Positions 45,035-52,857 of a stretch of 64,000 bases of DNA are shown here, piece by piece. Source of the DNA: Kribbella aluminosa (GTDB lineage Bacteria > Actinomycetota > Actinomycetes > Propionibacteriales > Kribbellaceae); contig NZ_JAGINT010000001.1 in NCBI RefSeq assembly GCF_017876295.1, positions 310,001 to 374,000 on the forward strand, given 5' to 3'. Within the stretch, counting starts at the first letter, position 1; the number at the start of each line of letters is the position of its first letter. The notes under the pieces were generated by a model. The model made no database searches. It was not told where the DNA came from and was given only the letters and a program-made list of their open reading frames with translations. The position numbers and the translations under genes are program-made.

Positions 45035-45700
45035 ATGGTCTCTGGCGGCGAGGATCTGTCGATGGCGGATCGTGCTTATCTGACGTTGCGCGAGGGGATC
45101 ATCGGCGGCCGGTATCCGATCGGTAGCCGGATGCGTGAGCGTGAGTTGTCCGCGGAGCTGCAGGTGTCGCGGATTCCGGTGCGGGAGGCGATTGCGCAGC
45201 TCGAGTCCGAGGGGCTTGTGGTCACGCAGCCGCGGCGTGGTGCGGTGGTGCGGCAGTTGACGCTGGAGGATATCGGCGAGCTGTTCGATGTACGGCTGAG
45301 CCTGGAGGTGCTGGCGGCCCGGCTGGCGGCCGACCGGGTTCGGGCGGGTGCGTCGACCGACCGGCTGCGTGAGCTGATGGCGACCGCCGATCGGGTCACC
45401 CGCGCCGGCGACGAGCAGGCGATCCGGGAGGCGAACGCCGCGTTGCACCTGGAGATCGTCACGCTGTCGGGCAACCGGTTGCTCGGCCAGACGATGGCAC
45501 CGCTGGTCGGCCGGATCCGCTGGCTGTTCGCCCTCACCAGCGACCGCGACCCGGCCGTCCAGTGCCGCGAACACCGCGAACTCTGCGCCGCGATCGAAGC
45601 CGGCAACCCCGACCTCGCCGAGGCCCTGGCCTACTCACACATCGAACTCGGCCGCGTCCCGTCCCTCACCGCGCTGGCCGGCCGCCTGCCCGAGCAGTAG
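45035..45700 (+). CDS. GntR-family regulator, FCD subfamily
   Basis: A 221-residue protein starting at an ATG with GGAGG nine bases upstream. The N-terminal winged HTH reads GSRMRERELSAELQVSRIPVREAIAQLESEGLVVTQPRRGAVVR, and the C-terminal FCD ligand domain has the helical pattern FDVRLSLEVLAARLAADR. FCD regulators respond to organic acids, sugar acids or amino acids. It stands next to the adenine deaminase/nucleoside hydrolase genes, but a methyltransferase remnant lies between, so its target is unclear. Confidence 0.9.
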   Translation: MVSGGEDLSMADRAYLTLREGIIGGRYPIGSRMRERELSAELQVSRIPVREAIAQLESEGLVVTQPRRGAVVRQLTLEDIGELFDVRLSLEVLAARLAADRVRAGASTDRLRELMATADRVTRAGDEQAIREANAALHLEIVTLSGNRLLGQTMAPLVGRIRWLFALTSDRDPAVQCREHRELCAAIEAGNPDLAEALAYSHIELGRVPSLTALAGRLPEQ

Positions 45701-45739
45701 GCCGGTCCCCGCCAGACAGAACTCGTTCCCTCACGAGCG

Positions 45740-45912
45740 GCGGTCGGGTCGCGGAGATGGTTGAGTGGATCATGGTCAAAGCGATCCTCGGAAGTACTGC
45801 GTTCTTCGCGGCCCCGTGTGTCGTCGCCGGGTCCACTGGTACCAGGAACCGGTACTGCGAGCCCGGTACGGACGGCAGTACGAGGACTGCTGCCGCGCCG
45901 TACCGGCGTGGA
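45740..45912 (+). pseudogene. Remnant of an isoprenylcysteine carboxyl methyltransferase-family membrane protein
   Basis: A frame from 45750 reads VKAILGSTAFFAAPCVVAG and then a shifted frame reads VHWYQEPVLRARYGRQYEDCCRAVPAWI. Together they match the C-terminal end of small membrane methyltransferases of the ICMT/PEMT type (usual pattern EEPxLRRxFGxEYxxYCxxVPRWxP). The N-terminal helices are missing. It sits at the edge of the adenine deaminase gene and is another sign of local deletion. Confidence 0.6.
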
Positions 45913-45922
45913 TCCTCGGGTG

Positions 45923-46888
45923 TCACGTCCCGAGCTCTGACAGGAGGTCGGACTTGCGGGTGTTGTCGAGAAAGGATGCGCGGATCGAGTTGGCCGCCAG
46001 TTGGCGGAGGGTCTCGGGCGGCAGTGAGAGTGCTGCGTAGTTGTCGTCGACGTACCCGCCGAAGTACGCCGGGTCGTCGGAGTTGACCGTGACCAGCAGG
46101 TTGCGGTCGAGCATCTCCGGTAGCGGGTGCCGGCCGAGGTCGGGCACCACTTGCAGCCGGACGTTCGACAGCGGGCACACCGTCAGCGGGATCTGTTCGG
46201 CGGCCAGCCGATGCACGAGGGCGTCGTCCTCCAGGCAGCGTACGCCGTGGTCGATGCGCTCGACCTGCAGCAGATCGAGCGCCTCCCAGATGTAGCTGGG
46301 CGGGCCCTCCTCGCCGGCGTGGGCGACCGCGCGGAGGCCGTTCGCGCGGGCCTTGGCGAAGACCTCGACGAACTTCGACGGCGGGTGGCCGACCTCGGCC
46401 GAGTCGAGTCCGATACCCAGGACCTCCACGTCACTGGAGAGTACGGCGTCCAGTGTGGTCATCGCCGACTCGGCGCTCTGGTCGCGCAGGATCGCGACGA
46501 TGAGGCCGGTACTGATCCCGTGCCGCTGCTCGGCCGTGCCGAGTGCCGACGTGACACCTTCGAGGACCGCGTCGAGCGGGATGCCGCGCGCGGTATGTGC
46601 CTGCGGGTCGAGGAAGACCTCGGCGTGCCGGACGCCGGCGACCGCGGCGCGAGCGAGGTACGCCTCGGTCATTTCGGCGAAGTCCTCGCCGGTCAGCAGG
46701 GTCGCCATGTTCGCGTAGTACAGGTCCAGGAACGACTGCAGGCTGTCGAACCGGTAGCGGGCGGCCAGTTCGTCCACGTCGACGTACGGCAACCGGATGC
46801 TGTTCCGCTCCGCGAACCGGAAGATCATCTCGGGCTCGAGCGTGCCCTCCAGGTGCAGGTGCAGCTCGGCCTTCGGCAAGCGGCTCAT
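45923..46888 (-). CDS. Adenine deaminase (adenosine deaminase superfamily)
   Basis: A 321-residue metal-dependent TIM-barrel hydrolase. The zinc ligands are His10 and His12 in AELHLHLEGTLEPE. Further motifs are VAHAGEEGPPSYIWEAL (catalytic Glu), VERIDHGVR and VTVNSDDPAYFGGYV. The last two and the first are closer to bacterial and yeast adenine deaminases of this fold than to true adenosine deaminases, so conversion of adenine to hypoxanthine is the best guess. It overlaps the nucleoside hydrolase gene by 4 bp (ATGA), which would deliver free base to it. Confidence 0.85.
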   Translation of the reverse strand: MSRLPKAELHLHLEGTLEPEMIFRFAERNSIRLPYVDVDELAARYRFDSLQSFLDLYYANMATLLTGEDFAEMTEAYLARAAVAGVRHAEVFLDPQAHTARGIPLDAVLEGVTSALGTAEQRHGISTGLIVAILRDQSAESAMTTLDAVLSSDVEVLGIGLDSAEVGHPPSKFVEVFAKARANGLRAVAHAGEEGPPSYIWEALDLLQVERIDHGVRCLEDDALVHRLAAEQIPLTVCPLSNVRLQVVPDLGRHPLPEMLDRNLLVTVNSDDPAYFGGYVDDNYAALSLPPETLRQLAANSIRASFLDNTRKSDLLSELGT

Positions 46889-47832
46889 CTGGCCAGCTCC
46901 GTGGTGACGAGGTCGAGGAAGCGGGAGAAGTCGAGGTCGCGGGCGACCGTGATCAGCGGCAGGTCCGTCCAGCGGTGGTGTGCGCGCCGGTCCACGACGG
47001 TCATGCCACGGGTCAGCGGATCGGTGGTCGCGACGTCGCAGTACAGGGAGGTCTCCTCGACCAGGGTGCGGTCGATGGCGGCGGCGACGGCGACGCTGTC
47101 GATCAACGAGCAGTACGACTGGTACCCGCGGCCGTTGACGAATTCGACGACGCGCAGGGCCAGCGCGGCCTCCGCGGTCCCGGCCGCACGCAGGGCTTCG
47201 AGATCGTGCTCGCGGAAGTTGATGCTCGGGTGGGTCGCGACGTCCAGGCCGACGGCCAGCAGGTCGAAGCCTGCCCGGAAGACGGTGCGGGCCGCTTCGG
47301 GGTCTACGAAGATGTTCCACTCGCTGACCGGGTTCGCGCCGGTCGCCTGACTCCAGGCGTACGGCGTCTCGCCGAACGAGCCGCCGATCACGATCAACTC
47401 GCTGACCTTCGCCGGCAGGTCCGGATCGAGCTCGAGCGCCGCGGCGACGTTCGTCAGCGGACCGAGCGCGCAGAGGGTGAGGTTGCCTGCGTACTCGGCC
47501 GCGACGTCCACGATCAGCTGCGCCGCGGTCCGGTCCTCGAGCTTTCGGTCCGACTCCGAGAGGTGCGATTCGGCGAGGCCGTCGCTGCCGTGCGAGAACG
47601 GGTCCGACGGGTAGTCGCCGGAGCTGGGGAGCAGCGGTCCCTGGGCGACCGGGATGCCGGGGGCGGCCAGCAGGTCCAGGATCTTCAGGGCGTTGGCGGC
47701 CGTCCGGTCCGCGGGCAGGTTCCCGGTGACCGCGGTGATCGCCTTGACGTCGAGGGCGCCGGACTTGTGCGCCAGGCTGATCGCCAGCGCGTCGTCCATG
47801 CCCGGATCGGTGTCGATCAGCACGTTCTTCAT
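46885..47832 (-). CDS. Nucleoside hydrolase (inosine-uridine preferring family)
   Basis: A 315-residue cytosolic enzyme that hydrolyses the N-glycosidic bond of nucleosides to base and ribose. The N-terminal calcium site is complete: NVLIDTDPGMDDALA with Asp7, Asp9, Asp13 and Asp14. Later motifs are LGPLTNVAAAL and SEWNIFVDPEAARTVF. It is the first gene of a two-gene operon with adenine deaminase. It diverges from the PfkB kinase gene across only 47 bp that carry a candidate operator. Confidence 0.93.
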   Translation of the reverse strand: MKNVLIDTDPGMDDALAISLAHKSGALDVKAITAVTGNLPADRTAANALKILDLLAAPGIPVAQGPLLPSSGDYPSDPFSHGSDGLAESHLSESDRKLEDRTAAQLIVDVAAEYAGNLTLCALGPLTNVAAALELDPDLPAKVSELIVIGGSFGETPYAWSQATGANPVSEWNIFVDPEAARTVFRAGFDLLAVGLDVATHPSINFREHDLEALRAAGTAEAALALRVVEFVNGRGYQSYCSLIDSVAVAAAIDRTLVEETSLYCDVATTDPLTRGMTVVDRRAHHRWTDLPLITVARDLDFSRFLDLVTTELAR

Positions 47833-47879
47833 AGAATGGGTATTATAGGCATAACAACATAACCAAGGGGAGTGGTCGG
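47833..47879. promoter_or_regulatory. Divergent promoter region with shared motif ACAACATAACCA
   Basis: A 47-bp AT-rich gap between the nucleoside hydrolase and PfkB kinase genes. ACAACATAACCA at 47854-47865 is repeated exactly before the binding-protein gene (49687-49698). Preceding text TATTATAGGCATAAC adds a further CATAAC-like half. The GntR gene at the end of the island has GTTATGATCATATTAT in its own upstream DNA. A common regulator, most likely that GntR protein, is inferred. Confidence 0.55.
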
Positions 47880-48752
47880 GTGGTCCGGAAGGTTGCTGTG
47901 CTCTCGCACGCGGTCTTCGACGAGGTGATCGAGCCGTCGGGCCGGCGGATGCCCGCGGAGGTCGGTGGCGCGGGCGCGTACGCCGCGGTCGGCGCCAGCC
48001 TGGTGTCGTTGCCGATGGCAAGCTTGCTGGTGGCCGGTACCGGTGCGGCCGAACTGGCGATGCTCCAGGGCTGGTGCCGGGACCGGGCGATCGATCCAGG
48101 TGGGCTGTTCGTGGTCGGCGAGCGCGGGCCGCGGACCCGGATCCAGTACTTCGCCGACGGGGAGCGCGAGGAGACGCCGGTCTACGGCCTGGCCCATTTC
48201 GATGCCCATACCCCGTTGCCCCAGCATGTCCCGCCGGATGCGGAGCTCGGAGCGATGTACCTGTTCCATGCGGCCGAGGAACCCTACTGGGAAAGTGTTT
48301 CCGCTTTCCGAAAACGGTTGCCGATCTTGTGGGAGGTGTCCGCCGCCGCGACCGACATCGAGCTTGTCCGGATGCGAGCGAGCCTGGTGGACGTGGTGTC
48401 GCTGAACCGGACCGAGGCGTTCGCGCTCTTCGAGGTCACGGACCTCGACGACGCGGCGAGGGCCGCGAGCAGCCTCGCTCCGATCGTCCTGCTCCGGCTC
48501 GGCGCGGACGGCTCGCTACTGCTCCATGCCGGCGAACGGATTCACGTCCCGGCGGCGCCGACCGTGGTCGTCGACCCGACCGGCGGCGGCAACAGCTACT
48601 CCGGCGCGTTCATCGCGGCGTACCAGGCAACCGGCGACCCACGTCGCGCGGCCCGGCTGGCGGCCGCGGCCGCGGCGGTCGTCGTCGGCACCCGCGGAGC
48701 ACCCCTGGTCGACGACGCCGTCCGAGCTGCCGTCCTGAAGGCGGCCGACTGA
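47880..48752 (+). CDS. PfkB-family carbohydrate/nucleoside kinase with altered catalytic motif
   Basis: A 290-residue protein from a GTG with AAGGGGAG upstream. The N-terminus has the PfkB fold (VGGAGAYAAVGASLV), and the C-terminus has the second signature as VVDPTGGGNSYSGAFIAAYQ. The usual catalytic Asp of GAGD is Asn here (Asp232 to Asn238 is the DPTGGGN string), a variant I recall from Mak32-like members. It may still be a kinase, a phosphatase-like or a binding protein. It is the first gene of the plus-strand island and is followed after 10 bp by the nucleoside phosphorylase gene. Confidence 0.8.
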   Translation: MVRKVAVLSHAVFDEVIEPSGRRMPAEVGGAGAYAAVGASLVSLPMASLLVAGTGAAELAMLQGWCRDRAIDPGGLFVVGERGPRTRIQYFADGEREETPVYGLAHFDAHTPLPQHVPPDAELGAMYLFHAAEEPYWESVSAFRKRLPILWEVSAAATDIELVRMRASLVDVVSLNRTEAFALFEVTDLDDAARAASSLAPIVLLRLGADGSLLLHAGERIHVPAAPTVVVDPTGGGNSYSGAFIAAYQATGDPRRAARLAAAAAAVVVGTRGAPLVDDAVRAAVLKAAD

Positions 48753-48762
48753 AAGGAACTGT

Positions 48763-49656
48763 ATGAACTGGGATTCCAGCGCGCTCTACGACAGCTACAA
48801 GTTCGCGCACAACGTGCCGAAACGTGGGCTGCTCGTCGACGGCCGGCCGGCGCTCTCGCGCATCGACCCCGACAAGGTCGCACGGTACGTGCTGCTGATG
48901 GTGCGCGACCCGCTCTGCGCGTACGACGACGACCCGGCCACGCAACTGGCCGCCGAGTTGGACAACGCCGAGCGCATCGGTGAGTCCGGCATGTTCACGA
49001 CCTGGAGCGGCACGCATCGAGGCGTCCCGGTTACGGTCGTGTCCGGCGGGAGTGGCTCGCCCGAGGCCGAGCTGATCCTGCACGAACTGCTCGAGTTCAC
49101 CGAGGCGGACACGTTCGTCCGGGTCGGCGGCTCCGGCGGTATCCACCCGTCGGTCGAGCCGGGTGATGTCGTCATCTCCTCGGGAGTCGTGCGCGACGAA
49201 GGGATGACGCGGGCGTACATCCCGGCCTCCTATCCGGGGGTCGCGGCCTACGAGGTCGTCGTGGCGATGGCCCGCGCCGCGGTCACGTTGGGGCTGCCGC
49301 ATCACGTGGGGGTCACCCGTTCGAGCGACAGCGATTTCTGCGGCGTCGGCCGGCCGTCGGTCGGCGGGTACTTCCAGCCCTGGCATCTGGACGTCCTCGA
49401 GACCTGGGCGCGGGCCGGCGTACTGAACGGCGACCGGGAATCGGCTGCGGTCGTCACGCTTCCCGCCCTGTTCGGAAAGCGTGGCGGATCGGTGTGTTCC
49501 GTCGCGGACAACGTGATCGCCGACCGGCCGTTCGTCGCGGGCGCCGGGCACCGGTCCGCGACCGACATCGCCCTGGCCGGGCTCGTCGTACTCGCGGAAC
49601 ACGATGCGGCCGTCACGGCAAGTGGCGGGAAACGGTGGATTCCCGGATTACGTTGA
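48763..49656 (+). CDS. Nucleoside phosphorylase-like protein (PNP/UDP family)
   Basis: A 297-residue protein with AAAGGA before its ATG. Family motifs include GTHRGVPVTVVSGGSGSPEAEL, FVRVGGSGGIHPSVEPGDVVISSGVVRDEGM, and a late SVADNVIADRP followed by an Ala-rich helix. Such enzymes split nucleosides with phosphate to base and ribose-1-phosphate; the pattern is nearer to uridine phosphorylases than to purine ones, but specificity is open. Here it would work beside the nucleoside hydrolase encoded on the other strand. Confidence 0.87.
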   Translation: MNWDSSALYDSYKFAHNVPKRGLLVDGRPALSRIDPDKVARYVLLMVRDPLCAYDDDPATQLAAELDNAERIGESGMFTTWSGTHRGVPVTVVSGGSGSPEAELILHELLEFTEADTFVRVGGSGGIHPSVEPGDVVISSGVVRDEGMTRAYIPASYPGVAAYEVVVAMARAAVTLGLPHHVGVTRSSDSDFCGVGRPSVGGYFQPWHLDVLETWARAGVLNGDRESAAVVTLPALFGKRGGSVCSVADNVIADRPFVAGAGHRSATDIALAGLVVLAEHDAAVTASGGKRWIPGLR

Positions 49657-49686
49657 CACTCGCGGATCAAAGGTTCTACGGTCAAT

Positions 49687-49698
49687 ACAACATAACCA
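49687..49698. promoter_or_regulatory. Second copy of ACAACATAACCA motif
   Basis: The exact 12-mer present at 47854-47865 recurs 24 bp upstream of the binding-protein ATG, in the same orientation. A start of a second transcription unit under the same regulator is likely. Confidence 0.55.
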
Positions 49699-49721
49699 CC
49701 AGATGACTGTAGGAGCTCGGC

Positions 49722-51080
49722 ATGAGACGAATGAGGCTCGTGACTGCCGCGATCGGCGTCGCGTCCGCCGTGGCACTGGCCCTCGCTGGATGCTCCTCAG
49801 GCGACGCGGGCGGCGGCGGACGGCAGACCCTCCAGCTGTGGTTCTGGGGTGCGCCGCCACAACAGCAGCAGACGATGAAGCAGGTGCTGATCGACGGGTT
49901 CAACAAGTCGCAGAGCAAGTACACGCTGCAGGTGACCTTCAACAACGCGGTCGACAAGAACGTGCAGGTCGCGCTGAGCGCCAACAAGGGCCCGGACATC
50001 GTGTACGGTTCCGGGCCAGCGTTTTCCGCGGCGTACGCGACCCAGGGCAAGCTCGCGGACATGACGCCGTACGCCCAGAAGTACGGCTGGCAGGACCGGC
50101 TGCTGCCGGCGATGTACCAGTCCGGCACCGTCGACGGGAAGCTCTACTCGCTGCCGAACTCGATCGAGGACATCGGCGTCTTCTACAACAAGAAGGTGCT
50201 GGCCAAGCTCGGCGCGCAGCCGCCCAAGACCTACGCCGAGCTGGTCTCGACGATGGACAAGGCCGTTGCCGCGGGCATGTATGCGTCGGTGACCGGCAAC
50301 CAGGGCTGGAAACCGGTCAACCAGAACTACATCTCGTTGTTCCTGACACAGGTTGCCGGCGGCAAGAAGGTGTACGACGCCTTGCAGGGCACGATTCCGT
50401 GGACGGATCCGTCCATCGAGAAGGCCGTCCAGGCGTCCGCAGACTTCTACCAGAAGGGCTACCTGGGCGGTAAGGACTACGCCACGCTCAACTTCGATCA
50501 GTCGGTCCAGCTGCTCAGCCAGGGCAAGGCGCCGTTCATGCTCGGCCCGAGCCTGATCTTCCAGTTCGCGTCGAACTACTTCAACGACAAGAACGGTACG
50601 ACGGACGACCTCGGCTGGCTGCCGTTCCCGAGCGTCGACGCCGGCCGGCCGTATCCGTACCCGACGCTGGGTACGACGGCGTCGCTGTCGATCAACGCCG
50701 CCTCGAAGAACAAGGACGGCGCCGCGGCGGTGATCGACTACATGATGACCGACGGCTTCACCAAGGACATGAACAAGAGCTGGCCCGGGTACTGGGCCGT
50801 GCCGCTGAAGAACTTCGACCTCGACGCGGCGAGCTACACCGGCCTGTCGAAGCCGTTCGTGACGGCCATGAAGGACACCATCGCGACCGTGAACAAGGGC
50901 AACTACGGGTTCTTCGCGGGCACGTTCTTCCCGCCGGCGACCGCGACCGCGTTCACCGACATCGACTCGGTCTGGCTGGGCAAGGAGAGCGCCGCGGACT
51001 TCCTGAAGAAGGTCCAGACGACGTTCGCCGCCGAGAAGGCGAAGGGCCTGGTCCCGCCGCTGCCCCAGCCGGGCGCCTGA
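49722..51080 (+). CDS. Extracellular solute-binding lipoprotein of ABC transporter
   Basis: A 452-residue family-1 solute-binding protein. The lipoprotein signal ends LAGC (Cys23). The mature protein begins LQLWFWGAPPQQQQTMKQVLIDGFN and has VALSANKGPDIVYGSG and LINAASKN-like motifs typical of carbohydrate-binding components. AGGAG lies before the ATG. It supplies substrate to the two permeases downstream. In this context the substrate may be a nucleoside, a ribosyl compound or an Amadori-type sugar rather than a plain sugar. Confidence 0.92.
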   Translation: MRRMRLVTAAIGVASAVALALAGCSSGDAGGGGRQTLQLWFWGAPPQQQQTMKQVLIDGFNKSQSKYTLQVTFNNAVDKNVQVALSANKGPDIVYGSGPAFSAAYATQGKLADMTPYAQKYGWQDRLLPAMYQSGTVDGKLYSLPNSIEDIGVFYNKKVLAKLGAQPPKTYAELVSTMDKAVAAGMYASVTGNQGWKPVNQNYISLFLTQVAGGKKVYDALQGTIPWTDPSIEKAVQASADFYQKGYLGGKDYATLNFDQSVQLLSQGKAPFMLGPSLIFQFASNYFNDKNGTTDDLGWLPFPSVDAGRPYPYPTLGTTASLSINAASKNKDGAAAVIDYMMTDGFTKDMNKSWPGYWAVPLKNFDLDAASYTGLSKPFVTAMKDTIATVNKGNYGFFAGTFFPPATATAFTDIDSVWLGKESAADFLKKVQTTFAAEKAKGLVPPLPQPGA

Positions 51081-51111
51081 CGGGGATCCCCGGAGAAGAC
51101 CCGGAGAAGAC

Positions 51112-52035
51112 ATGGTCATCACAGCCGCGCCGGCGCGGGAGTCCGCACCAGCGCACCTCCCGCCCGGGCGGCGGCGTACGCACCTGCGCCGCCGTACCGC
51201 GATCAACTACGCGCTGGTCGCGCCCGCACTCGTGCTCTCGATCGTGATCGTCGTCGTCCCCGGCATCCTCACGCTGCTGTTCGCGTTCACCGACTGGAGC
51301 GGTGTCGGGTTCGACGTCCACTTCGTCGGCGGCAAGAACTTCGCCTCGATCCTGTCCGACCCGGTGTTCGCGACCGCGCTGACCAACAACATCAAGTGGC
51401 TGGTGATGTTCCTGACGCTGCCGGCGGTGATCGGGCTGCTGACCGCGATGCTGCTGTTGCGGCGTAAGCGGCTGCGCACGTTCTACCAGGTGATCTACCT
51501 GATGCCGTACGTGCTGGCGCCGGTCGTCAACGCGCTCGTCTGGCAGACGATCATCTACAACCCGCACGGTGGCGTGGCCGGCCTGCTCGGGATCCAGCCG
51601 CCGACCGGATCGACGTCGACCGCGCTGTACGCCGCCGCGGCCGTCGACATGTGGCACTACTGGGGTTTCCTGACCGTCGTCTACCTCGGCGCGATCCGGC
51701 AGACACCGGTCGACCAGGTCGAGGCCGCGATCGTCGACGGGGCCGGCGGGTGGGGCGTTTTCCGAAACGTGTATCTGCCGAGTATTCGGCCGACGCTGTT
51801 GCTGATGGGCGTGATGACGGTCATCTTCTCGTTCCTGGCCTTCGACTACGTCTTCCTGCTGACGCAGGGCGGGCCGGCGCACGCCAGCGAGGTGATGGGG
51901 ACGTACGCCTACGCGTTCGCCTTCTCGTCGTTCGAGTTCGGGAAGGCCGCCGCGGTCGGGATCATCATGAGCTTCTTCGGGTTGCTCGCGTCCGTGCTGT
52001 ACACCTGGATCAGCCGGCGGGAGATCGCCCGATGA
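51112..52035 (+). CDS. ABC transporter permease (MalF/UgpA-like)
   Basis: A 307-residue permease. A basic N-terminus is followed by six helices, and the EAA loop reads VEAAIVDGAGGWGVFRNVYLPSIRPT. GGAGAAG precedes the ATG. It overlaps the next permease gene by 4 bp. No ATPase gene is present in the island, so a shared multi-sugar ATPase is expected. Confidence 0.92.
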   Translation: MVITAAPARESAPAHLPPGRRRTHLRRRTAINYALVAPALVLSIVIVVVPGILTLLFAFTDWSGVGFDVHFVGGKNFASILSDPVFATALTNNIKWLVMFLTLPAVIGLLTAMLLLRRKRLRTFYQVIYLMPYVLAPVVNALVWQTIIYNPHGGVAGLLGIQPPTGSTSTALYAAAAVDMWHYWGFLTVVYLGAIRQTPVDQVEAAIVDGAGGWGVFRNVYLPSIRPTLLLMGVMTVIFSFLAFDYVFLLTQGGPAHASEVMGTYAYAFAFSSFEFGKAAAVGIIMSFFGLLASVLYTWISRREIAR

Positions 52036-52856
52036 CCCGTTACCTGAAGGGCATCGCGGCGCAGCTGGTGCTGGCGCTGTTCGCCGTACTCGCGCTGGTT
52101 CCGCTGCTGCTGGTGCTGATCAACAGTTTCAAGAGCAACGACCAGGTACTGGCGAATCCGTTCGGGCTGCCGTCGTCGTTGAGTTTCGCGAACTTCGTCA
52201 CCTCGTGGCAGTACGGGCAGTTCGGCCGCGGGATCGTCAACAGCGTTCTGCTCACCGGTACGACGGTCGTCGTCGTACTGGTCTGCGCGAGCCTGGCCGG
52301 CTACGTCCTCGCCGGGCAGAAGGTGAAGCAGTGGCCGGCGATCATGGTCTACCTGACGATGGCGATGACGATCCCGATCCAGCTGTTCGTGTTCCCGCTG
52401 TACGCCGCGGTCGCCGCGCTGAACCTGCTGGACAACGTTTTCGTGGTCGGCGTGATCCTGGCCGCCATCAACATGCCGTTCGCGACCTTCCTGATGCGGA
52501 CGTTCTTCCTGAACATCCCGGCCGAGATCGAGGAAGCGGCGCTGATGGACGGCGTCAACACCTTCCAGCTGATCCGGCGGGTGATGCTGCCGATGGTCCG
52601 GCCCGGGCTGATCACCGTCGGCGTCATCGTCGGCCTGAACGCGTGGAACGAGTTCCTGATCTCCTCGACGTTCCTGCAGAACCCGGACGACCAGACGCTG
52701 ACGCTCGGCTTCCTGACCATGAACGGGACCTTCAGCACCGACATCGGCACGATGATGGCCGGCGCGCTGATCCTGATCGTGCCGGTCCTGGCCGTCTTCA
52801 TCGCCGTCCAGCGGTACGTCGTGGACGGGCTCGCGAGCGGTTCGGTGAAGGGCTGA
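52032..52856 (+). CDS. ABC transporter permease (MalG/UgpE-like)
   Basis: A 274-residue, six-helix permease starting MTRYLKGIAAQ, with its ATG inside the previous stop (ATGA). The EAA loop is IEEAALMDGVNTFQLIRRVMLPMVRPG. It pairs with the upstream permease. The stop is one base before the ATG of the ADP-ribosylglycohydrolase-like gene, which ties that enzyme to the transported substrate. Confidence 0.92.
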   Translation: MTRYLKGIAAQLVLALFAVLALVPLLLVLINSFKSNDQVLANPFGLPSSLSFANFVTSWQYGQFGRGIVNSVLLTGTTVVVVLVCASLAGYVLAGQKVKQWPAIMVYLTMAMTIPIQLFVFPLYAAVAALNLLDNVFVVGVILAAINMPFATFLMRTFFLNIPAEIEEAALMDGVNTFQLIRRVMLPMVRPGLITVGVIVGLNAWNEFLISSTFLQNPDDQTLTLGFLTMNGTFSTDIGTMMAGALILIVPVLAVFIAVQRYVVDGLASGSVKG

Positions 52857-52857
52857 G

